This document shows, piece by piece, positions 1 through 6,469 of a stretch of 7,027 bases of DNA; position 1 is the first letter of the stretch, and each line of letters begins with the position of its first letter. The notes beneath the pieces were generated by a model. It had not been told where the DNA came from. It saw only the letters and a list, made by a program, of their open reading frames with translations, and did not search any database. The position numbers and the translations under genes are program-made. The stretch spans positions 1 to 7,027 of the forward strand of contig JAIXRT010000167.1 in NCBI GenBank assembly GCA_027485075.1, written 5' to 3'. The DNA comes from Cytophagaceae bacterium. Lineage in GTDB: Bacteria; Bacteroidota; Bacteroidia; Cytophagales; Spirosomataceae.

Positions 1-11
1 ACCTTTATAGG

Positions 12-398
12 ATGACAGAAGCTTTTTCAAATGGATTTTTAATTTCAGTAGACACCACACATCTACCAGAAATGGAATTAAATCCTCCTTACAAACACTT
101 TTTCTCCTACCAAATTACAATCAAAAATTTTGGGAATCAACCGGCCCAATTAGTTAGCCGATTCTGGAAGATACTAGACGGAAGTCATGCGCCTGAATAT
201 GTGAATGGCTTAGGCGTGGTGGGACAGCAACCCATTCTTGAACCTGGAGAAACCTTTACGTATACGTCGGCTTGTCCCATTATTTCAGCTATAGGACAAA
301 TGTCTGGATATTATACCTTTCTAAACTTGCTTGATCAAACTACGTTTAAAGTACATACACCGGCGTTTGAATTAGTCACTACCTATAGTTTGAATTAA
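12..398 (+). CDS. apaG: ApaG-family protein (Co2+/Mg2+ efflux protein ApaG)
   Basis: A single-domain, all-beta ApaG protein of 128 residues, the usual family length (about 125). The family has a fibronectin-III-like fold. The name comes from E. coli, where it was linked to Co2+ resistance and diadenosine-tetraphosphate levels, but its biochemical role is unsettled. The diagnostic stretch is present: SRFWKILD (residues 49-56), then GLGVVGQQPILEPGE (66-80), then YTSACPI (84-90) and IGQMSGYYTF (94-103). There is no signal peptide or membrane segment, so it should be cytoplasmic. The ATG at 12 gives the family-typical N-terminus; only 11 bases precede it, so its promoter lies outside the window. 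Its TAA shares one base with the ATG of the next gene (TAATG), which suggests the two are translationally coupled. The family call is confident; the function is not known from sequence. Confidence 0.93.
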   Translation: MTEAFSNGFLISVDTTHLPEMELNPPYKHFFSYQITIKNFGNQPAQLVSRFWKILDGSHAPEYVNGLGVVGQQPILEPGETFTYTSACPIISAIGQMSGYYTFLNLLDQTTFKVHTPAFELVTTYSLN

Positions 399-817
399 TG
401 TTGAATAGATTAAAATTTAATTGGAAAGCACAAACGGCGCATGGATTACATTCTCCATTTGTATTTGCACTATATACAGAGGTGATTGATCCGATTTACC
501 AAAAATCCCCTCAAGACTTAGAAACAGCATTGATTCATGGGATTGGCCGTTATTTAAAAATCGCCGAGGGGCAGCTTCACGTCGTAGATTTAAACCAGGT
601 AACCGAATCGATGTTACCTACCGTTGAATCTTTATTCCAAAATCCTGCGAACCTCATCATATGTTTACACCCACATACAAGCAATAATTCGAATGAATTT
701 TGGCAAAGATTATACCAAAATCCAGCTGTTATACATTCGATAGAATTATTTGAATTGGGTATTTTGAGTCTAAAACCTACGGCTCCGAAACAGCATTTTT
801 GGCTAAAAAAGTCATAA
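398..817 (+). CDS. Short relative of a Bacteroidota methyltransferase-like family, SAM-binding core absent
   Basis: A 139-residue protein starting at the ATG that overlaps the apaG stop. The N-terminus (FNWKAQTAHGLHSPFVFALYTEVI, about residues 7-30, split here only for description) resembles the HGVHSPFVF opening of a Bacteroidota protein of about 230-260 residues annotated as a class I SAM-dependent methyltransferase. The C-terminus (EFWQRLYQNPAVIHSIELFE at 100-119, then LGIL, then KQHFWLK at 131-137) resembles the end of the same family, where the last strands read roughly like IDLFxLGLVFF...KQHFVL. What is missing is the middle: no glycine-rich ELGxxxG SAM-binding loop and no acidic FFDGNH-like motif are visible, and only about 60 poorly matching residues join the ends. 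The frame is open, so it is probably expressed, but methyltransferase activity seems unlikely. The family comparison is from memory. The gene ends directly against the helicase terminator and has no clear terminator of its own. Confidence 0.7.
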   Translation: MLNRLKFNWKAQTAHGLHSPFVFALYTEVIDPIYQKSPQDLETALIHGIGRYLKIAEGQLHVVDLNQVTESMLPTVESLFQNPANLIICLHPHTSNNSNEFWQRLYQNPAVIHSIELFELGILSLKPTAPKQHFWLKKS

Positions 818-845
818 AAAAAGGAGCAACCTTTCGGCTGCCCCT
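816..845 (-). terminator. Rho-independent terminator of the DEAD-box helicase gene
   Basis: Read on the minus strand, 845-836 (AGGGGCAGCC) pairs with 831-822 (GGTTGCTCCT) across a GAAA tetraloop, giving a ten-pair stem with two G-U wobbles, followed by seven T (822-816). On the plus strand the wobbles become A-C mismatches and no T-tract follows, so the signal is directional and serves the helicase mRNA. A run of 14 A on the plus strand (T on the minus strand) at 847-860 lies between the helicase stop codon and the hairpin. Confidence 0.85.
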
Positions 846-846
846 C

Positions 847-860
847 AAAAAAAAAAAAAA
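847..860. repeat. 14-base A/T homopolymer
   Basis: An uninterrupted run of 14 A on the plus strand, five bases beyond the helicase stop codon and one base before the terminator hairpin. In the helicase mRNA it would be a U14 stretch directly 5' of the terminator stem. It is non-coding. Its length may vary in populations or be misread in sequencing. Confidence 0.9.
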
Positions 861-865
861 TACGA

Positions 866-2668
866 TTAAACTGGCTTAGCGATTTCGACTAAAACGCGTT
901 TGCCTTTAATTTGCGCACCTACCATCTTATCGATAACCTGGTTTGCATATTCCTTTGGAACGTCTACATAGGTATGCTTATTCTCAATTTGAATTTGACC
1001 TAATACATTTCCAGGAATTCCTGTTTCGCCAGCAAAAGCACCTACGATATTGGAAGGAGAAATTTTCTCATTAAAGCCAATATTCACGAACATGCGTACC
1101 ATGTTTTCATCTGTTTTGTATGGCTTTCCTTCCCGGTCAACGCGTGGTCCACGTGGGCCACTACCGCGATCAGAACCTCTTTCAAAACGACCGCCACGAT
1201 CTCCACCACGGTCTCCATAACCACCACGAGATTCACGATCAAAACGACCGCCACCACGGCGTTCTCCTCCACGTGAATCGCGATCACGGAAACCTCCGCC
1301 ACGCTCCTCACGACCATACTTACGAGATTGACGTTCAAATTCACCTTCTAAATTCTCATCACCAAACTCATTCTTTTGGATACCCATGTTCATTTTAACT
1401 AAGGCAGCAACAATTTGCTCCGTAGAAAAACCAGCATGCTGTAAGTTTTCTAATGAATCAGAGAATACTTCTAAATCTCCTTCATTGATAGTAGCCGCCA
1501 CACGCTCAATAAACATGCCTTTTTTAATGCCGACTACATCCGTAAACGATGGGATAACACCTTTGTCTATTTTCACTTTGGTGTAGTTCATGATTTCGCG
1601 CAAACGATTGCGCTCAGAACCTACCACAAGCGTAAATGCCTTACCGAATTTGCCAGCACGACCTGTACGACCGATACGGTGTACGTAATATTCTTCATCT
1701 AATGGGATATCGTAATTGATTACAGCGTCCACATTGTCAACGTCCAATCCACGCGCAGCCACGTCAGTCGCCACCAAAATACACACATTTCCATTACGGA
1801 AACGGTTCATTACTTGGGTCCGTTGGCTTTGACGTAAATCACCGTGCAAACCTTCCGCAGCATAGCCACGAGAAACTAGTTCTTCAACCACCTCGTCCAC
1901 ACGTTTCTTCTGATTACAGAAGATCAACATTAACTTCAATGCGTAGAAATCAATCAAACGCGTAGTAACTTCCATCTTAGCACGACCCTTGACATCAAAA
2001 TACAATTGCTCGATGTTCACGTTCGTAATTTCGTTTTTAACGACCTTAACTAATTTAGGATCTGTCAAATAACGACTTGTCAATCCCAAAATAGGCTTTG
2101 ACATAGTCGCAGAGAACAAGACTGTCTGACGCTCGTTTGGCATTTCTTGTAAGATACTTTCGATATCCTCACGGAAACCCATATCTAACATTTCATCTGC
2201 CTCATCTAATACAATCATAGAAGCTTGTTGGAGCTTTAATGCACGGCGCTCAATTAAGTCAATGACACGACCTGGAGTACCCACAACAATGTTGGCCCCC
2301 GCCTTTAACGACTTAATTTGACGATCGATTGAATCACCACCATATACCGTAGTTACCCAAACGCCTTTCGTGTATTTAGCCAGTTTCTTCATTTCCTCAG
2401 AAACTTGAACCGCTAATTCACGGGTAGGACATAAAATAATTGCTTGAACGAATTTCTCGAAAGGAACGATATGCTCAATCATTGGAATACCAAACGCGGC
2501 TGTTTTACCTGTACCTGTTTGTGCTTGTCCGATGACGTCGCGACCCTCTAAAACGTAGGGAATAGCTTCTGATTGAATGGGAGAAGCAAATTCAAAACCC
2601 ATTTCTTTTACTGCTTCTTGGATACCTTCCGACAAAGGAAGACTATCAAAGCGAATTTTTTCACTCAT
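866..2668 (-). CDS. deaD: DEAD-box ATP-dependent RNA helicase, DeaD/CsdA type, with RGG-rich linker and DbpA-like C-terminal domain
   Basis: A 600-residue RNA helicase that should unwind RNA duplexes using ATP, acting in the cytoplasm on ribosome assembly, mRNA decay or cold adaptation, as CsdA does. All motifs are visible: Q motif (F7 to SPIQ 29-32), motif I AQTGTGKT (49-56), Ia PTRELA (81-86), Ib TPGR (131-134), II DEAD (155-158), III SAT (186-188), IV LIFCNQ (248-253), V ARGLD (305-309) and VI HRIGRTGR (330-337). Residues about 452-512 are a low-complexity Arg/Gly/Asp stretch with many RGG units, probably an RNA-binding tail. Residues about 525-598 look like the DbpA RNA-binding domain (FVNIGFNEKISPSNIVGA, then VLVEIA). 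Length and domain order match CsdA (about 630 residues) better than the shorter RhlE helicases; the exact subfamily is inferred. It is transcribed alone from its own promoter and ends at a hairpin terminator. Confidence 0.95.
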   Translation of the reverse strand: MSEKIRFDSLPLSEGIQEAVKEMGFEFASPIQSEAIPYVLEGRDVIGQAQTGTGKTAAFGIPMIEHIVPFEKFVQAIILCPTRELAVQVSEEMKKLAKYTKGVWVTTVYGGDSIDRQIKSLKAGANIVVGTPGRVIDLIERRALKLQQASMIVLDEADEMLDMGFREDIESILQEMPNERQTVLFSATMSKPILGLTSRYLTDPKLVKVVKNEITNVNIEQLYFDVKGRAKMEVTTRLIDFYALKLMLIFCNQKKRVDEVVEELVSRGYAAEGLHGDLRQSQRTQVMNRFRNGNVCILVATDVAARGLDVDNVDAVINYDIPLDEEYYVHRIGRTGRAGKFGKAFTLVVGSERNRLREIMNYTKVKIDKGVIPSFTDVVGIKKGMFIERVAATINEGDLEVFSDSLENLQHAGFSTEQIVAALVKMNMGIQKNEFGDENLEGEFERQSRKYGREERGGGFRDRDSRGGERRGGGRFDRESRGGYGDRGGDRGGRFERGSDRGSGPRGPRVDREGKPYKTDENMVRMFVNIGFNEKISPSNIVGAFAGETGIPGNVLGQIQIENKHTYVDVPKEYANQVIDKMVGAQIKGKRVLVEIAKPV

Positions 2669-2793
2669 GATTTTTTTGTTTAATTATGATGCCCTAACAC
2701 ATCCGTAATTAAACCTAATAGCCCTCTAAACTGTCTGGTAAGGGATTTACAATCTCTTGTAATCGATTTATGCGGATGCATTTGTACTAATAA
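2669..2793 (-). promoter_or_regulatory. Long 5' leader of the helicase mRNA, possibly structured
   Basis: About 125 untranslated bases separate the inferred transcription start from the helicase ATG, far longer than the other leaders in this window. CGGATG at 2773-2778 and CATCCG at 2700-2705 are exact inverted complements, and adjacent TAA/TTA bases could extend the pairing across a small bulge. Within the enclosed region CCCT and AGGG can pair as well. The start-codon side is A-rich on the mRNA (AACAAAAAAATC then ATG). There is no open frame of note in it. Cold-inducible helicases in other bacteria have long regulatory leaders; a similar role here is inference. Confidence 0.45.
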
Positions 2794-2797
2794 GCCA

Positions 2798-2829
2798 CAA
2801 AAGTACGCATACTTGCGACAGAAAGCAAA
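2798..2829 (-). promoter_or_regulatory. Bacteroidota-type promoter for the helicase gene
   Basis: On the minus strand, TTTG (2829-2826), a 20-base spacer, then TACTTTTG (2805-2798) match both parts of the known Bacteroidota promoter consensus (TTTG and TAnnTTTG, 19-21 bases apart). Transcription should begin near 2793, giving a leader of about 125 bases. The promoter lies just 25 bases beyond the stop codon of the upstream minus-strand gene. Confidence 0.8.
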
Positions 2830-2853
2830 CGAATTGCACTATTTTAATAATTG

Positions 2854-4086
2854 TTATTTAATCAGCAACAGATAAACCTGCGCTTCTCCTCCTGAAAATG
2901 AAACGGAAGGGTCTGATGATTTTACTTCTATACGACCCGGAGCGACCCCCTCGCCTACCAAACGATTCTTGAGTACAAATCCTCGCTTAAGCGATGCTCG
3001 GTCATCTTTCCCAGAATTCACCACCCATTTTACCTGCACGTTTTTGAAGGTATATAAACCTTCTGCAAGCCGCTTAAAAACGAGATCATTAGGCTGTAAA
3101 AGCAAATCAGATTGCGCATCGAATTGCAATTCACCTAGACTAAATTCCGTGGTCTCTTTTTGTGTTGAATCCATCAAAAATTGGTGAATGGGTACCAGAG
3201 CGGAAGTCTTTGGTGCATCAAATGGTTTGCCATCTGGCCAAACTAAGGTTGTCAACGAATCTGCTTTCAATCGATTGGAATCTAAAACAGCCTGGGTTAA
3301 ACTATCATTTAACTTAGTCAAACTATCGATTGGGATAATTTCTTCGGTTTCAGCCACATTATCCTCATCCTCAAGCGTCCGAAATGCGGTATACCAGATA
3401 ACAAATCCCCCCAAAATAATCACCCCTAAAACGGAGAGGATCATTGGTAAGGTGATCCGCTGCAATAAACCAGTAGATGCATCTACATGGCTTTCGCTAT
3501 CATCCACATAAGTAACCATCGGGTCTACCTTGAGAATATCGGAAAGCAATAAAATATCTGAAATGGTATATTGAACTTTCCCTGAACACAAGGCATTGAA
3601 ATCGGATTTCATACCCAAATAGAACGCACTATAGGCTTTCCAATCCTTCAGCGCCGGATAATCCGTTTGCTTTAATTTGTACCCATAAAAGCCAAAAAAC
3701 AAGGTAAGCCCCTTTAATACAGACGAACTTTTACAACCCAAATCCCGCGATAACAACATCGCAATGGCACTTTTCTTATCAGGAACCAAAATACTCATCA
3801 TCCCCTCACCAAATCGCATCATGGCATCGAGATCATACGCATCTGTTGATTTTCCTATATAGGCTTCAATAGATTCAACCGGAATAGGTTTCTGTAAAAT
3901 GAAATTATATAGCGCATTAAATCGAATCCGATTCCGAACCAATTTCAATAAACCACCTAGAATGATGGCCTCCCAAACAGGGAATAATTCAGCGACCTTA
4001 TCATCTGTCTCCTGCAGCATCCCAGCTACCCGTTTCTGGATATGCTGTTTTTCCTCCTCTGATAATACACTAAATAATTGGCTCAT
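2854..4086 (-). CDS. Single-pass membrane protein with DUF937-like N-terminal region and OmpA-like C-terminus
   Basis: A 410-residue protein that I cannot name. Residues 1-210 are mostly helical and probably cytoplasmic; LFPVWEAIILGGLLKLV (34-50) recalls the repeated small-residue helices of DUF937 proteins, but weakly. One clear membrane helix spans about 211-235 (ITLPMILSVLGVIILGGFVI). It is followed by an acidic stretch and a linker with DSLT units at 254, 261 and 276. Residues about 315-410 look like a reduced OmpA domain: LGELQFDAQSDLLL (317-330), FKRLAEGL (337-344), then ASLKRGFVLKNRLVGEGVAP (364-383) and GRIEV (384-388). The usual TDxxGxxxxNxxLSxxRA peptidoglycan-binding segment is shortened, so peptidoglycan binding is doubtful. 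The predicted topology puts the C-terminus in the periplasm. Its start faces hisB; no terminator follows it, so some read-through into the helicase leader is possible. A weak -7 element, TAATTTCG (4111-4104), precedes it. Confidence 0.8.
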   Translation of the reverse strand: MSQLFSVLSEEEKQHIQKRVAGMLQETDDKVAELFPVWEAIILGGLLKLVRNRIRFNALYNFILQKPIPVESIEAYIGKSTDAYDLDAMMRFGEGMMSILVPDKKSAIAMLLSRDLGCKSSSVLKGLTLFFGFYGYKLKQTDYPALKDWKAYSAFYLGMKSDFNALCSGKVQYTISDILLLSDILKVDPMVTYVDDSESHVDASTGLLQRITLPMILSVLGVIILGGFVIWYTAFRTLEDEDNVAETEEIIPIDSLTKLNDSLTQAVLDSNRLKADSLTTLVWPDGKPFDAPKTSALVPIHQFLMDSTQKETTEFSLGELQFDAQSDLLLQPNDLVFKRLAEGLYTFKNVQVKWVVNSGKDDRASLKRGFVLKNRLVGEGVAPGRIEVKSSDPSVSFSGGEAQVYLLLIK

Positions 4087-4153
4087 ATGATTAATTTCAG
4101 ATGCGAAATTACCTTATTTTTACTTTTTATCCACGTAAATAAGTACAATCATT

Positions 4154-4161
4154 TACCTTTG
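4154..4161 (+). promoter_or_regulatory. -7 promoter element of hisB, next to the start codon
   Basis: TACCTTTG is an exact match to the Bacteroidota -7 consensus TAnnTTTG, with only four bases before the hisB ATG at 4166. Transcription would then begin at or within a few bases of the ATG, giving a leaderless or nearly leaderless mRNA. No clear TTTG stands at the expected distance upstream. This 79-base gap (4087-4165) also has to carry the promoter of the divergent membrane-protein gene. Confidence 0.6.
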
Positions 4162-4165
4162 TGCT

Positions 4166-5266
4166 ATGAAAAAAGTTTTATTTATCGATCGCGATGGAAC
4201 ATTGATCGTGGAACCTTTGGTAGACCAACAAGTGGACAGTTTTGAAAAACTTGAATTTCTACCGCATGCCATTTCGAATTTGAAGAAAATCAATGATGAA
4301 TTTGATTTCGAATTGGTTATGGTGACAAATCAAGATGGTTTAGGAACTGATTCATTTCCGGAAGAAACTTTTTGGCCGGTACACAATAAAATGCTAGCCA
4401 TTCTTGCGGGCGAAGGCATTCATTTTTCAAACATACACATTGACCGTAGTTTTCCAGCAGATAATCTACCTACCCGTAAACCGGGCATAGGGATGTTGGC
4501 AAGCTATTTCTCTTCCAAATATGACTTAGCGAATTCCTATGTGTTGGGTGATCGTGAAACCGATATTCAATTAGCTAAAAACCTTGGCGCCCAAGCCATA
4601 TTTATTGGAAATGCTACCTTACAGGGTTCAGTAGCCTTGCAATGCATGCATTGGGATGATATTTATACATTTTTCAAATTACCGGCGCGTCGAGTAAGCC
4701 ACGAACGGAATACCCATGAGACTAAAATTGCTATCGAGTTAAATTTAGATGGATCGGGGAAAGCTAATAATCAAACAGGCCTTGGCTTTTTTGACCACAT
4801 GCTTGATCAAATTGCGAAACATGCCAACGTGGACTTAGCCGTACGCGTTCAAGGCGATTTACATATCGACGAACACCACACGATAGAAGATACGGGCATC
4901 GCACTCGGTGAAGCATTCGCTTTAGCATTAGGCGATAAATGCGGTATCAATCGGTATGGATTTTTATTGCCGATGGATGAATGTTTAGCCCAAGTAGCCA
5001 TAGATTTCTCCGGACGTAATTGGTTGGTATGGGACGCTACCTTCAAGCGGGAGATGATTGGCGAAATGCCTACAGAAATGTTCTCTCATTTTTTCAAATC
5101 GTTCTCGGATGCAGCTAAGTGTAATTTAAACATTCAGGCTTCGGGTGAAAATGAGCACCACAAAATTGAGGCCATCTTCAAAGCTTTTGCGAAGGCTATC
5201 CGCATGGCGGCAGAACGCGATGTGAAAAATTTAAATTCTTTACCTAGTACAAAGGGCTTACTTTAA
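4166..5266 (+). CDS. hisB: Bifunctional histidinol-phosphatase / imidazoleglycerol-phosphate dehydratase
   Basis: A 366-residue fusion enzyme catalysing two steps of cytoplasmic histidine synthesis: dehydration of imidazole-glycerol phosphate and, later, dephosphorylation of histidinol phosphate. The N-terminal HAD phosphatase (about 1-170) shows the nucleophile motif FIDRDGTLI (D8 and D10), VTNQDGLG (53-60), TRKPG with its lysine at 105, and GDRETD (128-133). The cysteines that bind zinc in E. coli HisB are replaced ([17 protein letters not shown], 91-107), which I recall as normal in Bacteroidota. The C-terminal IGPD domain (about 176-366) keeps the manganese-binding motifs [12 protein letters not shown] (208-219), [10 protein letters not shown] (235-244) and [14 protein letters not shown] (327-340), and ends with the usual PSTKGLL. 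Both active sites look intact. No other his gene is adjacent, so the gene is separated from any his operon within this window and probably has its own promoter. Confidence 0.97.
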   Translation: MKKVLFIDRDGTLIVEPLVDQQVDSFEKLEFLPHAISNLKKINDEFDFELVMVTNQDGLGTDSFPEETFWPVHNKMLAILAGEGIHFSNIHIDRSFPADNLPTRKPGIGMLASYFSSKYDLANSYVLGDRETDIQLAKNLGAQAIFIGNATLQGSVALQCMHWDDIYTFFKLPARRVSHERNTHETKIAIELNLDGSGKANNQTGLGFFDHMLDQIAKHANVDLAVRVQGDLHIDEHHTIEDTGIALGEAFALALGDKCGINRYGFLLPMDECLAQVAIDFSGRNWLVWDATFKREMIGEMPTEMFSHFFKSFSDAAKCNLNIQASGENEHHKIEAIFKAFAKAIRMAAERDVKNLNSLPSTKGLL

Positions 5267-5275
5267 AAAATTGAT

Positions 5276-5283
5276 TATTTTTG
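5276..5283 (+). promoter_or_regulatory. -7 promoter element for the 32-residue membrane protein
   Basis: TATTTTTG fits TAnnTTTG exactly, ten bases after the hisB stop and 18 bases before the small gene's ATG. No convincing TTTG lies about 20 bases upstream, so it may be weak. It suggests that the small gene can be transcribed on its own as well as by read-through from hisB. Confidence 0.45.
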
Positions 5284-5301
5284 TATAAATATTAAAACAC
5301 T

Positions 5302-5400
5302 ATGGGATATTCAGGAGCAGCATTTTTTATCATTTTGTTCGCGATTTCAATTGTCGTGGGATCAAAACTTCAAAAAATCTACAAGGAAAGAGGCAAATAA
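5302..5400 (+). CDS. Small single-helix membrane protein, function unknown
   Basis: A 32-residue open frame with the layout of a genuine small membrane protein: short N-terminus MGYSGA, a hydrophobic helix at about 6-20 (AAFFIILFAISIVVG), then a basic tail (SKLQKIYKERGK). The positive tail should stay in the cytoplasm, with the N-terminus outside. Support for it being a gene: a perfect -7 promoter element 18 bases upstream, an intrinsic terminator at its very end, and a clean fit between hisB and radC with no other content in the gap. The last four codons form the left arm of the terminator stem. I do not recognise the family and cannot assign a function; it could be a subunit or regulator of a larger membrane complex, which is speculation. 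Confidence 0.6.
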   Translation: MGYSGAAFFIILFAISIVVGSKLQKIYKERGK

Positions 5401-5414
5401 TCGCCTCTTTTTTT
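5387..5414 (+). terminator. Rho-independent terminator overlapping the end of the small membrane-protein gene
   Basis: AAAGAGGC (5387-5394) pairs perfectly with GCCTCTTT (5403-5410) around an eight-base loop, AAATAATC, that contains the small gene's stop codon. The T-tract runs 5408-5414. It ends the hisB/small-gene transcript. The last two T also form part of the convergent radC stop codon. On the minus strand the trailing bases (CTTTCC) make a poorer terminator, though the stem might still help end radC mRNA. Confidence 0.85.
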
Positions 5415-6102
5415 ACATCCATCCTGCATCTGCAAAACTTACATAGGAATTCCCCGTCATGATTAAATGATCGGCTACAATTATTTCAAATAGTTTTCCA
5501 GCTTCCACAATTTTTTGGGTTACATCACGGTCTGCTTGGCTCGCTCGCTTTTGACCTGAGGGATGATTGTGTGCTAAAATCAAGGTTGACGTGTGTTGTG
5601 CAATCGCCGATTTATAAATCATTTTAACATCTACTACTGTACCAGCAATTCCTCCAGCACTGATTCGTTCCACTTTCATCAGGCGAGCTGCCCGATTTAA
5701 ATGCACCACCCAAAACTCCTCATGATCCAAATCCATAAACTTGGAATAGAGAACCTGAAAGGCATCGTGAGAATTTTTAATCAACGGAACATCTTCCGGC
5801 ATTAAATAGGCAGCCCGCCTGCGACCCAACTCAAGCGCGGCAACAAGTATCGAGGCACGAACGCTTCCTATACCCCTAAATTGCATAAAATCAGCAACGG
5901 TGAAGCGACCTAACCGATTTAAATCAAAATCAATAGCGCTTAAAATAGACTGAGCGATCCCAAGTGCAGATAAACTCGGCAAACCAGATCCAATCAAAAT
6001 AGCTAGTAATTCTTCGGAACGAAGAAACTCCTTGCCCTGATTAGCTAATATCTCGCGCGGACGCTCCTCCACACGCAAAGCAGAAATTTTGGTTGAATAC
6101 AT
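5413..6102 (-). CDS. radC: RadC-family JAB/MPN domain protein
   Basis: A complete 229-residue RadC protein (family usually 220-235). The N-terminal part (about 8-96) shows ERPREIL (13-19), the family signature SEELLAILIGSG (29-40), and a helix-hairpin-helix ending GIGSVRASILVAALELGRRR (77-96). The C-terminal JAB/MPN domain (about 105-229) has the metal-binding JAMM pattern: a glutamate before FWVV (E129), AHNHPSG with H178 and H180, S188, and D191 ten residues after H180. Despite the old name, a DNA-repair role has been disputed, and the substrate of this presumed metalloenzyme is unknown. It lies 73 bases downstream of rpsT on the same strand but behind a terminator. A near-consensus -7 element, TACCTTCG (6113-6106), ends three bases before its ATG, so it may have its own near-leaderless transcript. 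Confidence 0.95.
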   Translation of the reverse strand: MYSTKISALRVEERPREILANQGKEFLRSEELLAILIGSGLPSLSALGIAQSILSAIDFDLNRLGRFTVADFMQFRGIGSVRASILVAALELGRRRAAYLMPEDVPLIKNSHDAFQVLYSKFMDLDHEEFWVVHLNRAARLMKVERISAGGIAGTVVDVKMIYKSAIAQHTSTLILAHNHPSGQKRASQADRDVTQKIVEAGKLFEIIVADHLIMTGNSYVSFADAGWM

Positions 6103-6127
6103 GCCCGAAGGTAACAGGCATAAACAA

Positions 6128-6154
6128 GAAAACCCCGCGAGTTGCGAGGTTTTC
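6128..6154 (-). terminator. Terminator of rpsT
   Basis: On the minus strand, GAAAACCTCGC (6154-6144) pairs with GCGGGGTTTTC (6138-6128) around a five-base loop, an 11-pair stem with one wobble, followed by TTGTTTATG. The A-run and T-run are built into the stem, a form common for highly expressed genes. It starts 21 bases after the rpsT stop and separates rpsT from radC. The plus strand also forms this stem, with one mismatch, but no plus-strand gene precedes it. Confidence 0.85.
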
Positions 6155-6175
6155 CAAGTACTTGATAATAAAGTA

Positions 6176-6433
6176 TTAAGCGGCGATTTTGTTCACCAAC
6201 TTAGCTAATTTCGATTTCTGATTAGCTGCTTTATTTTTATGGATGATGTTCTTCTTCGCTAATTTATCTAACGCAGATGATACTTGTTTGAATAAGTCTG
6301 AAACCAACGCTTTATCCGTTGTAAGTCTTAATTTCTTAACCAACGTACGCGTTGATTTATGTTGATAACGGTTACGCAAACGCTTTGATTCATTTGCACG
6401 GATACGCTTTAATGCTGATTTATGATTTGCCAT
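6176..6433 (-). CDS. rpsT: 30S ribosomal protein S20
   Basis: An 85-residue, very basic protein with the S20 opening MANHKSALKRIRANESKRLRN and a helical C-terminal half (SALDKLAKKNIIHKNKAANQ at 53-72, then KSKLAKLVNKIAA). Length agrees with E. coli S20 (87 residues). S20 binds 16S rRNA early in small-subunit assembly. The NKAANQKSKLAKLVN end is typical of the family. It forms a single-gene unit, with a promoter upstream that overlaps the first codons of the divergent nuclease-like gene and a strong terminator downstream. Confidence 0.97.
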   Translation of the reverse strand: MANHKSALKRIRANESKRLRNRYQHKSTRTLVKKLRLTTDKALVSDLFKQVSSALDKLAKKNIIHKNKAANQKSKLAKLVNKIAA

Positions 6434-6469
6434 CTTCTAAAAAATTCTCTTTTCTGTAAAATTGAATTG

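Noticed and set aside
91..108. Expectation of zinc-binding cysteines in HisB, taken as possible loss of phosphatase function (residues 91-107 of the protein)
   Set aside because: The HAD catalytic aspartates, lysine and GDR motif are intact, and this cysteine-less form is, as I recall, usual in Bacteroidota HisB. The coordinates here are approximate residue numbers, not bases; the bases are about 4436-4486.
398..817. Calling the 139-residue gene a pseudogene
   Set aside because: There is no internal stop or frameshift, both ends match the presumed family, and translational overlap with apaG is kept, so it is reported as a CDS with a reduced domain.
1084..1398. Overlapping open frames of 86 and 92 codons on both strands across the RGG region
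   Set aside because: They arise from the repetitive codon pattern of the helicase's Arg/Gly tail; their His-rich or Val-rich translations have no domain character.
1386..1586. 66-codon plus-strand frame inside the helicase gene
   Set aside because: It lies fully antisense to conserved helicase sequence, with no promoter or recognisable product.
2969..4090. Three plus-strand frames (2969-3187, 3188-3511, 3899-4090) opposite the membrane-protein gene
   Set aside because: They are antisense shadows; the minus-strand frame has a coherent membrane helix and OmpA-like end, while these show no family features.
4849..5046. 65-codon minus-strand frame inside hisB
   Set aside because: It is antisense to the conserved IGPD active-site region and so a by-product of constrained codons.
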